From contig NZ_LR733825.1 in assembly GCF_902506535.1 (NCBI RefSeq), positions 561,206 through 625,205 of the forward strand: DNA of 64,000 bases. Direction: 5' to 3'. The notes below the pieces were generated by a model that saw only the letters and a program-made list of their open reading frames with translations, was not told the DNA's origin and made no database searches. Of the stretch, positions 40,212 to 49,297 are shown one piece after another (position 1 is the first letter of the stretch; every line of letters starts with the position of its first letter). The position numbers and the translations under genes were made by a program. This DNA is from Pseudomonas sp. 8Z. GTDB lineage: Bacteria; Pseudomonadota; Gammaproteobacteria; Pseudomonadales; Pseudomonadaceae.

Positions 40212-40930
40212 TTAGCCAGGAGCGCCAGGGAAGACTGAAAAGCTGGAACGACGACAAGGGTTTTGGCTTCATCCAGCCGCAAGGTGGTGGCGCCGAACTA
40301 TTCGCCCATATCTCGGTGATGCGTGGCGAGCGGCGCCCACAGGTCGGCGATGAGGTGCTCTATGTCGCAGGGCGTGATGCGCAGGGCAGGCCGCGTGCCG
40401 AGCACATGCGTCTGGCAGGCGAACTGAGCCTCGATCGCCAGGCGATTCGCCGTAAACCGGCGCCCAAGCAAACCTCCAAAGCCTCTGCACCATGTAAGGT
40501 GGCACACAGGGGGCAGCGAGCGAATCGTGAAGGGCCTATCCAGCACTTCGGCGCCAAGACACTGCTGTTCGTGCTGCTCTGTGGTTTGCCGTTGACAGGG
40601 GCCATGTTGCAACTGCGCAGTGCCTTGTGGTGGGCGCTACCACTGTACTTCGCCGCCAGCCTGGCCAGTTTTCTTCAGTACTGGATGGACAAGCGCAGTG
40701 CGCAGCAGGGCATGCGGCGCACGCCGGAGAACAGCTTGCATCTGGTCGAGCTGATCGGTGGCTGGCCGGGAGCGCTGATCGCCCAGCAGACCTTTCGCCA
40801 CAAGACGCGCAAGGCGTCTTATCAAGGCGTGTTCTGGTTGATCGTCGCCGCGCATCAGGCGTTCTGGCTCGATCTACTCTGGTTCGACGGTGCCTTTATC
40901 GCTCGGCACGTGCCTTTATTGATCCAATAG
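40208..40930 (+). CDS. Cold-shock domain fused to DUF1294 membrane domain
   Basis: A 240-residue protein starting at GTG 40208 (GTGA overlap with uppP stop). Residues 5-70 form a cold-shock domain with the nucleic-acid-binding KGFGFIQP and LFAHIS motifs; a Lys/Arg-rich linker of about 40 residues follows, and the C-terminal half is DUF1294 with three to four helices ([15 protein letters not shown]...[21 protein letters not shown]). It thus ties an RNA/ssDNA-binding domain to the membrane; function is unknown. It corresponds to PA1960 and is translationally coupled to uppP. Confidence 0.9.
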   Translation: MISQERQGRLKSWNDDKGFGFIQPQGGGAELFAHISVMRGERRPQVGDEVLYVAGRDAQGRPRAEHMRLAGELSLDRQAIRRKPAPKQTSKASAPCKVAHRGQRANREGPIQHFGAKTLLFVLLCGLPLTGAMLQLRSALWWALPLYFAASLASFLQYWMDKRSAQQGMRRTPENSLHLVELIGGWPGALIAQQTFRHKTRKASYQGVFWLIVAAHQAFWLDLLWFDGAFIARHVPLLIQ

Positions 40931-41250
40931 CAGCCCAGGTTGCAGACGCTTGGGCAAGCGCCGCGCTACCAACTGATGCGAGCGTGTCAGCAGCTCGCAC
41001 AGCTCCTCCGCGCTTAGCGGCAATCGATGGGCGCTCATGCTGATCAGGGCGCGGGACGGATGCCGGGGCGATCCACGTAACCCAGGAACAGGTCGTTGTC
41101 GACCTTGAAGGCCAGATCCTCACCGAGAAAGTCGAGGATGGCGAACATCTTGTTGCCCGCGATAGAGAAAACCCGGTTATTGCCCCATTTGAGGTCTTCA
41201 CGGGCGCCAGGCAGGTTGAGGCAGAAGGTGGCGATTTGCTCGGGAGTCAT
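40916..41250 (-). pseudogene. MmcQ/YjbR-family gene, frameshifted
   Basis: The first 68 codons (41044-41250) read a normal N-terminus, MTPEQIATFCLNLPGAR...GNNRVFSIAGNKMFAIL, ending GYVDRPGIRPAP and then a stop. The following sequence in another frame reads ISMSAHRLPLSAEELCELLT and then RSHQLVARRLPKRLQPG, a typical family C-terminus, ending in TAA at 40916-40918 inside the convergent DUF1294 gene. A deletion of about 19 bp at the junction, removing the usual YLARAHW-like segment, would explain it (inferred from memory of homologues). MmcQ/YjbR proteins are small CyaY-fold proteins of unclear function. A sequencing error is less likely because several codons are missing. Confidence 0.75.
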
Positions 41251-41422
41251 GAAAAAGCAGCTAGTGTGAACTCATAAGGCAGCGCATGACATTAGGCGCT
41301 AATTGCTCTGAGAGCCAGTCTTTACAGTCGATTCGCTGATTTCTGCGCGCTTGTCTTATAGGTGCCGTCTGCTTGGCTCATAAACTGTAACATTTGATTC
41401 ATATTTCACGTCGCCCCACCTT

Positions 41423-43273
41423 ATGAACATTGCTCTTCATTTGCGCTTTGCCTGGCTGTTGTTGGGGTTACTGCTGCCCTTGTCGATCTATGCCGACAGT
41501 CGAGTCGTTGACGTTTCGTCAACCGCTCAGTCGCCGTTGTCTCTGACGAGCCATGTTGGTGTCGTGGAGGATGCCACGCAGGCGCTGACCCTGGAGGCCA
41601 TTGACGCGCCAGAGATGGCTGAACATTTCGATTATGAACAATCGCCTAGCGCCTCTTTCGCGCTGGGTTTTACCCGTTCGGCATACTGGTTTCGTTTGGT
41701 TCTTGGCAACTCTGCCGATCAGCCCCTCAAGCGCTTGCTGGAGGTGGATAATCCGCGGATTTCCCTCGTAGATGCTTATGTCGCGGATGGTCAGGGGGGC
41801 TATCGGCGCTGGCTGACAGGTGCTGACAGGCCAATGAGTGGTAAGGCCTACGACAATCGCAATTTCGTTTTCCCCATTGAATTGCCTGCACGTTCGCAGC
41901 GGGTGGTTTATCTGCGCGTGCAATCGAACATCGCTTTGCTGGTGCCATTGCGGCTGTGGTCGGTGGAGGGCTTTCATGCCCATGAGCGTGCCGACTACAT
42001 GGCGCGCAGCAGTTACATGGGCATTGCCGTTGCGATGATCTTGTTCAACCTGATGCTGTTTATCGCGCTTGGCGATCGTATCTACTTGCTATACGTGGTT
42101 TTCGCGTCGTGCGTGGTGTGTAGCCTGGCCATCAAGGTTGGTATGGCGCCGGACTGGTTGCTGTTCGGCGTGTCGCTGCAGTCCAATGTGGCCTACTACG
42201 TCAGTGCTTCTTGGGCGTTGAGTGCGCTGGTGCTGTTCATGCGCAGAATGCTTCAGACAGATCGGTTATTGCCTGCGGCAGATCGCTTGTTGCAAGGCAT
42301 GTTCCTGTTCTACTTGATCAGCCCCTGCCTCTATCTGGTCGCGCTGCCACAAGTTGCGCGTTTTGCCATTTTCTTCTTTTTATTTGCGCCTATCGCAATA
42401 TTCGCGGTGGGTCTGGCTTGCGCATTGAAGCGCCAGCGCAGTGCTTATTTCTTTCTAGCGGCATTCGGCTTGCTGATGCTCGGTGGCGCGAGCACCACTC
42501 TGCGAGCCATGGGCTTGTTGCCCACCAATGCATTCACCGAAGATGGCTTGTTGCTCGGTTCGTCGCTGGAGATGCTCTTGTTGGCCTTCGCGTTGGCTGA
42601 TCGCATCAATGTGATGCGCAAGCAGCAGTTACAGACCAAAACGCAGTTGCTGCAGGCTCAGGAACAATTGGTGGAAAATCTGCAGCACTCAGAACGTGAG
42701 CTGGAGCAGCGGGTCACTCAGCGCACTGAAGAGCTGCAGGTGCTTAACCAGCGCCTGGAAACTTTGAGCATGACGGACGCCCTTACCGGCATTGCCAATC
42801 GTCGAATGTTCGATGAGGCTCTGCAGCGCCAATGGTTGCATGCACAGCGTTGCTCTGCGCCTTTGACCTTGGCGGTGATGGATGTCGACTGGTTCAAGCC
42901 GTACAACGATTTGTATGGACACCCGGCAGGTGATGCTTGCTTACGTCAGATCGCTCAGGCATTGCAGGCGGCCGTCAGTCGTTCCACGGATACAGTGGCG
43001 CGCTATGGCGGTGAGGAGTTTGTCTTGCTCGCACCCATGACTGATCTGGCGGGTGGTTACCTCATGGCCGAAAAGCTCGCCGAAGTCGTCGCGGCGCTGA
43101 ATTTGCGTCACGAAGGTTCGCCTTTGGACCGAGTAACGCTGAGCATTGGTGTCGCCTCGACAGTGGTGACGCCCGGCATGCAGCCGCAAGCACTGATACA
43201 GCAGGCCGATAGCGCGCTGTACCGTGCCAAGCTGGCAGGGCGTAACTGCATCGAGTGCGACCCTGCCATGTAA
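41423..43273 (+). CDS. 7TM-DISM diguanylate cyclase
   Basis: A 616-residue membrane receptor: signal peptide, periplasmic 7TMR-DISMED2 beta domain to about residue 180, seven helices at about 195-390, a coiled coil (about 395-440, QLVENLQHSERELEQRVTQRTEEL), and a GGDEF domain with active-site motif GGEEF. An inhibitory RxxD site (RSTD) stands five residues before it, so the enzyme is expected to make c-di-GMP and be product-inhibited. The periplasmic module probably binds a carbohydrate-like ligand. It converges with oprN with only 4 bp between the stops. Confidence 0.94.
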   Translation: MNIALHLRFAWLLLGLLLPLSIYADSRVVDVSSTAQSPLSLTSHVGVVEDATQALTLEAIDAPEMAEHFDYEQSPSASFALGFTRSAYWFRLVLGNSADQPLKRLLEVDNPRISLVDAYVADGQGGYRRWLTGADRPMSGKAYDNRNFVFPIELPARSQRVVYLRVQSNIALLVPLRLWSVEGFHAHERADYMARSSYMGIAVAMILFNLMLFIALGDRIYLLYVVFASCVVCSLAIKVGMAPDWLLFGVSLQSNVAYYVSASWALSALVLFMRRMLQTDRLLPAADRLLQGMFLFYLISPCLYLVALPQVARFAIFFFLFAPIAIFAVGLACALKRQRSAYFFLAAFGLLMLGGASTTLRAMGLLPTNAFTEDGLLLGSSLEMLLLAFALADRINVMRKQQLQTKTQLLQAQEQLVENLQHSERELEQRVTQRTEELQVLNQRLETLSMTDALTGIANRRMFDEALQRQWLHAQRCSAPLTLAVMDVDWFKPYNDLYGHPAGDACLRQIAQALQAAVSRSTDTVARYGGEEFVLLAPMTDLAGGYLMAEKLAEVVAALNLRHEGSPLDRVTLSIGVASTVVTPGMQPQALIQQADSALYRAKLAGRNCIECDPAM

Positions 43274-43277
43274 CGCA

Positions 43278-44666
43278 TCAGGCCTGCGGCTGCCAGCCGC
43301 CACCCAGCGCCTTATAGATCGCCACGATGCCGCTATACAGCTCGACTTCGGCTGAAGCTTGGGCATCTTCCGCAGCGAGGCGTTCACGCTCGGCGTCGAG
43401 CAGTACGAGGAAGTCCACCGTACCTTCGCGGTAGCGAATCGCCGCCTGCTGCGCCGCCGCACGACTGGCTTCGGCTTGGCGCACCAGGGCGATCAGGCGT
43501 TGCTGACGTTTGCTGTAGTCGCTGAAGGCGTTTTCCGATTCCTCCAGGGCTAGCAGTATCTGTTGCTCATACTGCGCCAGGGCACCGTCGGCCTCGGCTT
43601 CGGCGCCGCGCAAGCGAGCGCGCACGCTGCCCAGGTCGAAGGCAGCCCAACTCATGGTTGGTGACACGGCCCAGGCGCGTGCGGCTGAGGCGCCCAGTTG
43701 CGAGCCACGTCCGGCGGTGAAGCCGAGAAAGCCCGACAGACTGACGCGCGGGAACAGGTCAGCCGTGGCTACACCGACTTCGGCCGTGGCCGCCGCCAGT
43801 TGTCGCTCGGCCGCTTGCACGTCCGGGCGGCGGCGCAACAGCTCAGCCGGGTTGCCAATCGGCAGCGCCTTGGCGATGGCCGGTAGCGGCTTGGGCGCCA
43901 GATCCACCTCCAGTTGCTCCGGGCGCTGGCCGAGCAGGGTAGCGATGCGGTTGCGCGCACGCACCTGCTGCGCCTGCAACTGCGGCACGCTGGCTTCCAC
44001 CGCCGCCAGGCGGGCATCGGCGCGCAGCACGTCCAGCTCGCTGCCGATGCCGGCATCGCGCAGTTGTTCGGTGATGGCGCGCGATTCCTGCTGGTTCTTC
44101 AGGTTTTCCAGGGCGATATGTTCACGCAACTGCGCACCGCGCAGCGTGCCGTAGGCATCCACCAGCTCGGCAATCAGACTGACCTGAATCTGGTAGTAGT
44201 CGGCCTCGGCCACTTCGATGCGCGCTTCGCTGGCTTCGAGCTGGCGCTGGATGCGGCCGAACAGATCGAGCTCCCAGGCGGTGTCCAGGCCCAGGTCGTA
44301 ACGCTCCTGGCGAATGCGCTCCTCCGTGGTAGGTGGCTGCTGGGCCTTGCCAAACTCGCCGCTGGCGCGGCTGGTGACAGTGGGCAGGCTGTCGTTGGCC
44401 ACGTCATCACGTATGGCTCGTGCTGCACGCAGACGGCTGAAGGCCACGCGCAGCTCGCGGTTGTCCGCAAGCGAGCGCTGTACCAGTTGATTCAGTGTCG
44501 GGTCTTCGAACTGTTGCCACCAGGCGGCATCGAAGCGCGTGCGGTCGTAGTCGCCGGACTCCAGCGCGGCAATGCGCGCCGGGTCGGTTTCGGGTGTCCG
44601 GTAGTCCGGGCCTACGGCGCAGGCCGACAGCGCCAGAGCGAGCAGGGCGGGGGTAAAGGCCTTCAT
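43278..44666 (-). CDS. oprN: Outer-membrane efflux channel lipoprotein OprN
   Basis: A 462-residue TolC/OprM-family channel. The lipobox LALSAC places the lipidated Cys at residue 16. The two repeated helical outer-membrane factor domains are visible, with SYxxxP-like starts and EVGVATADLFPRVSLSGFLG in the second. Start overlaps the mexF stop by 4 bp. As third gene of mexEF-oprN it exports compounds pumped by MexF across the outer membrane. A GC-rich hairpin (43286-43300) near its 3' end may terminate the convergent cyclase transcript. Confidence 0.92.
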   Translation of the reverse strand: MKAFTPALLALALSACAVGPDYRTPETDPARIAALESGDYDRTRFDAAWWQQFEDPTLNQLVQRSLADNRELRVAFSRLRAARAIRDDVANDSLPTVTSRASGEFGKAQQPPTTEERIRQERYDLGLDTAWELDLFGRIQRQLEASEARIEVAEADYYQIQVSLIAELVDAYGTLRGAQLREHIALENLKNQQESRAITEQLRDAGIGSELDVLRADARLAAVEASVPQLQAQQVRARNRIATLLGQRPEQLEVDLAPKPLPAIAKALPIGNPAELLRRRPDVQAAERQLAAATAEVGVATADLFPRVSLSGFLGFTAGRGSQLGASAARAWAVSPTMSWAAFDLGSVRARLRGAEAEADGALAQYEQQILLALEESENAFSDYSKRQQRLIALVRQAEASRAAAQQAAIRYREGTVDFLVLLDAERERLAAEDAQASAEVELYSGIVAIYKALGGGWQPQA

Positions 44667-47600
44667 ACATGTACCTCTTGCAGACGAGCCGCTTTACGCG
44701 CTTGGCGTTTTTCGACAAAGGCGCGGATCAGCACATAAAACACCGGCGTCAGCAGCAGACCGAAGAAGGTCACACCGATCATCCCGGAGAACACCGCCAC
44801 GCCCATGGCATGGCGCATTTCGGCGCCGGCCCCGGAACTCAGTACCAGTGGCACCACGCCCATGATGAAGGCGATGGAGGTCATCAGAATTGGGCGTAGA
44901 CGCAGGCGGCAGGCTTCCAGCACGGCGGCGACGCGGTCGAGGCCTTCTTCCTGTTTCTCCTTGGCGAACTCGACGATGAGGATAGCGTTCTTGCAGGCCA
45001 GGCCCACCAGCACGATCAAGCCGATTTGGGTAAAGATGTTGTTGTCGCTACCGGCCAGGATCACCCCGGTGATGGCCGACAGCAGCACGGTCGGCACGAT
45101 CAGAATGACCGCCAGCGGCAGGCTCCAGCTCTCGTACTGAGCAGCCAGCACCAGGAAAGCCAGCAGCACGCAGAGCGGGAAGATGAACACGGCGGTATTG
45201 CCAGCGAGAATCTGCTGGTAGGTCAGATCCGTCCATTCGTAAGTCATGCCGTTGGGCAGTTCCTCTTCCAGCAGCTTGGCGATGGCGGCCTCAGCCTGGC
45301 CGGAGCTGTAACCCGGTGCGGCGGCGCCGTTGATCTCGGCGGTGAGGAAGCCGTTGTAGTGCATCACTCGATCAGGGCCAGAGCTATCACTCACCTTGAC
45401 GAAAGTGGACAGCGGCACCATTTCACCACGGTTGTTGCGCACCTTGAGCTGGCCAATCTGCTCTGGCTCCAGGCGAAATTGCTGGTCGGCCTGGACGTTG
45501 ACCTGATAAGTGCGGCCAAAACGGTTGAAGTCGTTGGCATACAGCGAGCCCAGGTACACCTGCAGCGTGTCGAAAATATCGCTGATGGCCACGCCATGGG
45601 TCTTGGCCTTCTCGCGGTCGATATCGGCATCGACTTGCGGCACGTTGACCTGATAGCTGGTGAACACCGACATCGGGTTCAGCTCCGGCAACTGACGGGC
45701 CTTGCCCAAGATGTTCTGCGTCTGCGTGTACAGCTCCTCATAGCCCAGGTTGCCGCGATCCTGAATCTGCAGGCGGAAGCCGCCGATGGTGCCGAGGCCC
45801 TGAACCGGTGGTGGCGGGAAGATCGCCAGATAGGCTTCCTGGATGCTCGCGAACTGGCCATTGAGTTCGGCGGCAATGGCGCCGGCGTTTAGTGAAGGAT
45901 CCTTGCGCTGGTCGAAGTCCTTCAGCGTGACGAAGACGATGCCGCTGTTCGGGCTGTTGGTGAAGCCATTGATCGACAGGCCGGGGAAAGCCACGGTGTT
46001 CTCCACGCCCGGATGTTTGGCCGCGATCTCGCTCATGCGCTTGATCACCGCCTCGGTACGGTCGAGGGTGGCCGCATCCGGGAGCTGGGCGAAGGCCACC
46101 AGGTACTGTTTGTCCTGCTGCGGTACGAAGCCAGCCGGTGTGCTGGAAAAACCCAGGTAGCCGAGCACCAGTAGGCCGCCGTAGACCAGCATGGCGATGC
46201 TGCTGCCGCGCAATACGCGGCGTACGGTGGCGACATAGCCATGGCTGGCGCGCTCGAATACGCGGTTGAACGGGCCGAACAACCAGCGGCCGAACAGTTT
46301 GTCGAGCAGGCGCGAGAAGCCATCCTTGGGCGCGTGATGCTCCTTGAGCAGCACGGCCGCCAACGCGGGCGACAGGGTCAGCGAGTTGATTGCCGAAATC
46401 ACCGTGGAGATGGCGATGGTCAGCGCGAACTGCTGGTAGAACTGCCCGGTGAGGCCGGAGATGAAGGCAGTCGGCACGAACACGGCGCACAGCACCAGAG
46501 CCGTGGCAACGATAGGGCCGGTCACTTCCTTCATGGCCTGGCGGGTTGCCTCCACAGGCGACTTGCCCAGGGCGATGTTACGCTCGACGTTCTCCACCAC
46601 GACGATGGCGTCGTCCACCACGATACCGATGGCCAGCACCAGGCCGAACAGCGACAGGGCGTTGAGCGAAAAGCCGAACAGGTGCATCACCGCGAAGGTG
46701 CCGATCAACGACACCGGCACGGCGGCCAGCGGGATGATCGAGGCACGCCAGGTCTGCAGGAACAGGATTACCACCAGCACCACCAGCACGATGGCTTCGA
46801 GCAGGGTGTGCACCACCGCCTCGATGGAGCCACGAACGAAGATGGTCGGGTCGTAGACGATCTCGTAGTCCATGCCCTGCGGGAAGCTCTGCTTGAGCTC
46901 AGCCATACGTGCGCGCACCGCATCGGAGATGGCGATGGCGTTGGAGCCAGGGCGCTGGAACACCGGAATGGCCACGGCCGGCTTGTTGTTCAGTAGCGAG
47001 CGCAGGGCGTACTGACTTGAGCCCAGCTCGACCCGCGCGATGTCGCGCAGGCGGGTAATTTCGCCGTTTTCGCCCGCACGAATGATGATGTTCTCGAACT
47101 CTTCCTCGGTGACCAGGCGGCCTTGGGTATTGATCGACAACTGGAAGCTGTTACCCGCATCGGCAGGCGGCGCGCCCAGGGCACCAGCGGCAACCTGACG
47201 GTTTTGCTCGCGAATGGCTTCGACCACGTCATTGGCAGTCAGCCCGCGTGACGCGACCTTGTTCGGATCCAGCCAGACGCGCAGGGAGTAATTGCCCATG
47301 CCAAACAACTGCACATCGCCCACACCGTCCAGACGCGCCAGCTCGTCCTTGACGTTGAGCGCGGCGTAGTTGGACAGGTAGAGCATGTCGTAGCGGTTAT
47401 CCGGCGAGGTCAGGTGTACCACCATGGTCAGGTCGGGGGAGGCCTTGTCCACGGTCACGCCAAGACGCTGCACTTCGGTGGGGAGCGTCGGCATGGTGCG
47501 GGTGACACGGTTCTGTACCTGCACCTGGGCGTTGTCCAGATCGGTGCCGAGGGCGAAGGTGACAGTCAGGGTCAGCTTGCCGTCGTTGGTCGACTGCGAC

Positions 47601-47842
47601 GACATATAGAGCATGCCTTCCACGCCGACGATGGCCTGCTCCAGCGGCGAGGCGACGGTTTCACCGATGACCTTGGGGTTGGCGCCAGGGAAGTTGGCGC
47701 GCACCACTACGGTTGGCGGCACCACTTCTGGGTATTCGCTGATCGGCAGTTGGAACAGTGAGATGGCGCCACTAATCAGGATCAGCAGCGATAACACAGC
47801 GGCAAAAATGGGCCGCTGAATGAAGAATTGCGAGAAATTCAT
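44663..47842 (-). CDS. mexF: RND efflux transporter MexF
   Basis: A 1059-residue HAE1-type RND pump (P. aeruginosa MexF is about 1062). The proton-relay residues are in place: the Asp pair in GIVVDDAIVVVENVER of TM4 and the Lys in GLACKNAILIVEFAKE of TM10. The N-terminus FSQFFIQRPIFAAVLS is typical, and two large periplasmic loops follow TM1 and TM7. The MexEF-OprN pump exports chloramphenicol, fluoroquinolones, trimethoprim and the quorum precursor HHQ in P. aeruginosa; similar range is inferred. It is 27 bp after mexE and coupled to oprN. Confidence 0.95.
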   Translation of the reverse strand: MNFSQFFIQRPIFAAVLSLLILISGAISLFQLPISEYPEVVPPTVVVRANFPGANPKVIGETVASPLEQAIVGVEGMLYMSSQSTNDGKLTLTVTFALGTDLDNAQVQVQNRVTRTMPTLPTEVQRLGVTVDKASPDLTMVVHLTSPDNRYDMLYLSNYAALNVKDELARLDGVGDVQLFGMGNYSLRVWLDPNKVASRGLTANDVVEAIREQNRQVAAGALGAPPADAGNSFQLSINTQGRLVTEEEFENIIIRAGENGEITRLRDIARVELGSSQYALRSLLNNKPAVAIPVFQRPGSNAIAISDAVRARMAELKQSFPQGMDYEIVYDPTIFVRGSIEAVVHTLLEAIVLVVLVVILFLQTWRASIIPLAAVPVSLIGTFAVMHLFGFSLNALSLFGLVLAIGIVVDDAIVVVENVERNIALGKSPVEATRQAMKEVTGPIVATALVLCAVFVPTAFISGLTGQFYQQFALTIAISTVISAINSLTLSPALAAVLLKEHHAPKDGFSRLLDKLFGRWLFGPFNRVFERASHGYVATVRRVLRGSSIAMLVYGGLLVLGYLGFSSTPAGFVPQQDKQYLVAFAQLPDAATLDRTEAVIKRMSEIAAKHPGVENTVAFPGLSINGFTNSPNSGIVFVTLKDFDQRKDPSLNAGAIAAELNGQFASIQEAYLAIFPPPPVQGLGTIGGFRLQIQDRGNLGYEELYTQTQNILGKARQLPELNPMSVFTSYQVNVPQVDADIDREKAKTHGVAISDIFDTLQVYLGSLYANDFNRFGRTYQVNVQADQQFRLEPEQIGQLKVRNNRGEMVPLSTFVKVSDSSGPDRVMHYNGFLTAEINGAAAPGYSSGQAEAAIAKLLEEELPNGMTYEWTDLTYQQILAGNTAVFIFPLCVLLAFLVLAAQYESWSLPLAVILIVPTVLLSAITGVILAGSDNNIFTQIGLIVLVGLACKNAILIVEFAKEKQEEGLDRVAAVLEACRLRLRPILMTSIAFIMGVVPLVLSSGAGAEMRHAMGVAVFSGMIGVTFFGLLLTPVFYVLIRAFVEKRQARKAARLQEVHV

Positions 47843-47869
47843 GAATCGGTCCTCTGTGCGCGAGCGTGA

Positions 47870-49108
47870 TTAGCCGCGCGGCGAGCGGGTAGCAGTACGT
47901 TCAGCGGCTAGGCGGGGCGATGCGTCAGCGTTGGCGGCTTCGCGCAGGCGTGCCAGTTGGGCCAGGGTGTCGGCGTCGGCCATCGCTACGGGCTGCGGGT
48001 CGACAGTGGCGCCCGGCATGACACGTTGTAAGCCGTTAACGACGATCTTCTCGCCTTTGCTCAGGCCGCTACGCACGATGCGCAGGCCTTCGAGCTTTGG
48101 CCCCAGTTCGATGGAGCGATAGGCCAGGGTGTTGTTTTCCCCCAGCACCAGCACATATTTTTTGCCCAGGTCGGTGCCCACGGCTTCATCCTTGATCAGC
48201 GTGGCGGAGTAAGGCTTGCTGCCTACCAATTTCAGGCGTGCGTAGAGGCCAGGGGTGAAGCGATTTTCCTGATTGTCGAACACCGCCCGGCCACGAATGG
48301 TGCCGGTGCTCGGGTTGACCTGGTTATCGAGGAAGTCCAGTTGGCCTAAGTGTGGATTGCCCTCTTCATTGGACAGCCCCAGATACACCGGGCTGGCGCC
48401 ACGGGCGTCGGTACCGGCTTCACGGGCCAGCTCAGTGTATTTGAGGAAGGCCCGCTCATCGGCATCGAAGTAGGCATACACCTTGTCGGTGGACACCACC
48501 GAAGTCAGCAGACTTTCGCCCGCATTGACCAGGTTGCCCAGGGTGATTTCGGCGCGGCTAACGCGGCCATCGATAGGTGCGGTGATGCGGGTGAAACCGA
48601 GATTGAGACGAGCGTTATCCAGCTCTGCCTGGATAGCTGCCACTTGCGCTTGTGCCTCTGTAGCGGCGCTGTCACGGGCATCGGCCAACTCGGCGGAAAT
48701 GGCGTTGCTCTGGCGCAGGCGTTCGCCACGGCGCGCCTCGTTCGCTGCACGCGCTTGACTGGCGCGCGCCTGCTGCAGTTGCGCCTCCAGACGTTTGACT
48801 TCGGCCTGGAACGGGCGGGGATCAATTTGGAACAGCAACTGGCCTTTTTTCACCAGACTGCCTTCCTCGAAAGCGACGCGGTCGATATAGCCGGAAACAC
48901 GCGGGCGGATTTCTACCGATTGCGGGGCTTCCAGGCGACCTGTGAACTCATCCCACTCGTTGACCGGCTGTTCGATCACCTCGGCCACGCTGACCTTGGG
49001 TGCGGTCATTTGGGCCTGGGCTTGCGGGGCTTGCTCGCAGCCATTGAGCAATAGGGTGCCGACAAGGGCCAGAGGGAATATCCAGATGCGCTTGTGAAAC
49101 TGTTCCAT
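47870..49108 (-). CDS. mexE: RND periplasmic adaptor MexE
   Basis: A 412-residue membrane-fusion protein with lipobox LLLNGC (Cys24), barrel-sandwich (VEIRPRVSGYIDRVAFEEGSLVKKGQLLFQID), an alpha-hairpin from about 100 to 170, and C-terminal beta-barrel and membrane-proximal domains. It links MexF to OprN. It is the first gene of the operon and lies 189 bp downstream of mexT. Its Shine-Dalgarno GGAG, six bases before ATG 49108, lies inside a perfect 10-bp hairpin stem (49113-49147), which suggests translational control. Confidence 0.93.
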   Translation of the reverse strand: MEQFHKRIWIFPLALVGTLLLNGCEQAPQAQAQMTAPKVSVAEVIEQPVNEWDEFTGRLEAPQSVEIRPRVSGYIDRVAFEEGSLVKKGQLLFQIDPRPFQAEVKRLEAQLQQARASQARAANEARRGERLRQSNAISAELADARDSAATEAQAQVAAIQAELDNARLNLGFTRITAPIDGRVSRAEITLGNLVNAGESLLTSVVSTDKVYAYFDADERAFLKYTELAREAGTDARGASPVYLGLSNEEGNPHLGQLDFLDNQVNPSTGTIRGRAVFDNQENRFTPGLYARLKLVGSKPYSATLIKDEAVGTDLGKKYVLVLGENNTLAYRSIELGPKLEGLRIVRSGLSKGEKIVVNGLQRVMPGATVDPQPVAMADADTLAQLARLREAANADASPRLAAERTATRSPRG

Positions 49109-49112
49109 AGGT

Positions 49113-49147
49113 GACTCCGCCAGTCGGTTTTTTGGATTGGCGGAGTC
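49113..49147 (-). promoter_or_regulatory. 5'-UTR hairpin that sequesters the mexE ribosome-binding site
   Basis: On the minus strand GACTCCGCCA and TGGCGGAGTC form a perfect 10-bp stem around a 15-base, A-rich loop (ATCCAAAAAACCGAC). The GGAG Shine-Dalgarno is in the 3' arm and the ATG follows four bases after the stem. The hairpin is seen directly; that it regulates translation is inferred. The A-rich loop could be a Hfq/Crc contact or a pairing site. Confidence 0.7.
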
Positions 49148-49194
49148 TGCAGGGCGCGCTGGAAAGCTACGAATCGAACGCCATGAACATGAAT

Positions 49195-49209
49195 ATCATT
49201 GGGAATGAT
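49195..49209. promoter_or_regulatory. AT-rich inverted repeat in the mexT-mexE gap
   Basis: ATCATT-GGG-AATGAT is a perfect 6-bp inverted repeat 87-101 bp upstream of the mexE start, a suitable place for an activator site. It does not match my recollection of the MexT motif well, so the binding factor is left open. Confidence 0.4.
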
Positions 49210-49297
49210 AAAACGCAGAAGTTAATTAGTTGTGATTAATGATGGTGCTCGAAAGTTCCATTGTGCTCACTAACTGTGCGCGGTGTGGCGGGGCGGT

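Noticed and set aside
49195..49209. Fur box in the mexT-mexE gap
   Set aside because: ATCATT-GGG-AATGAT resembles Fur half-sites but in the reverse order and spacing of the 19-bp consensus, so a Fur call is not justified.
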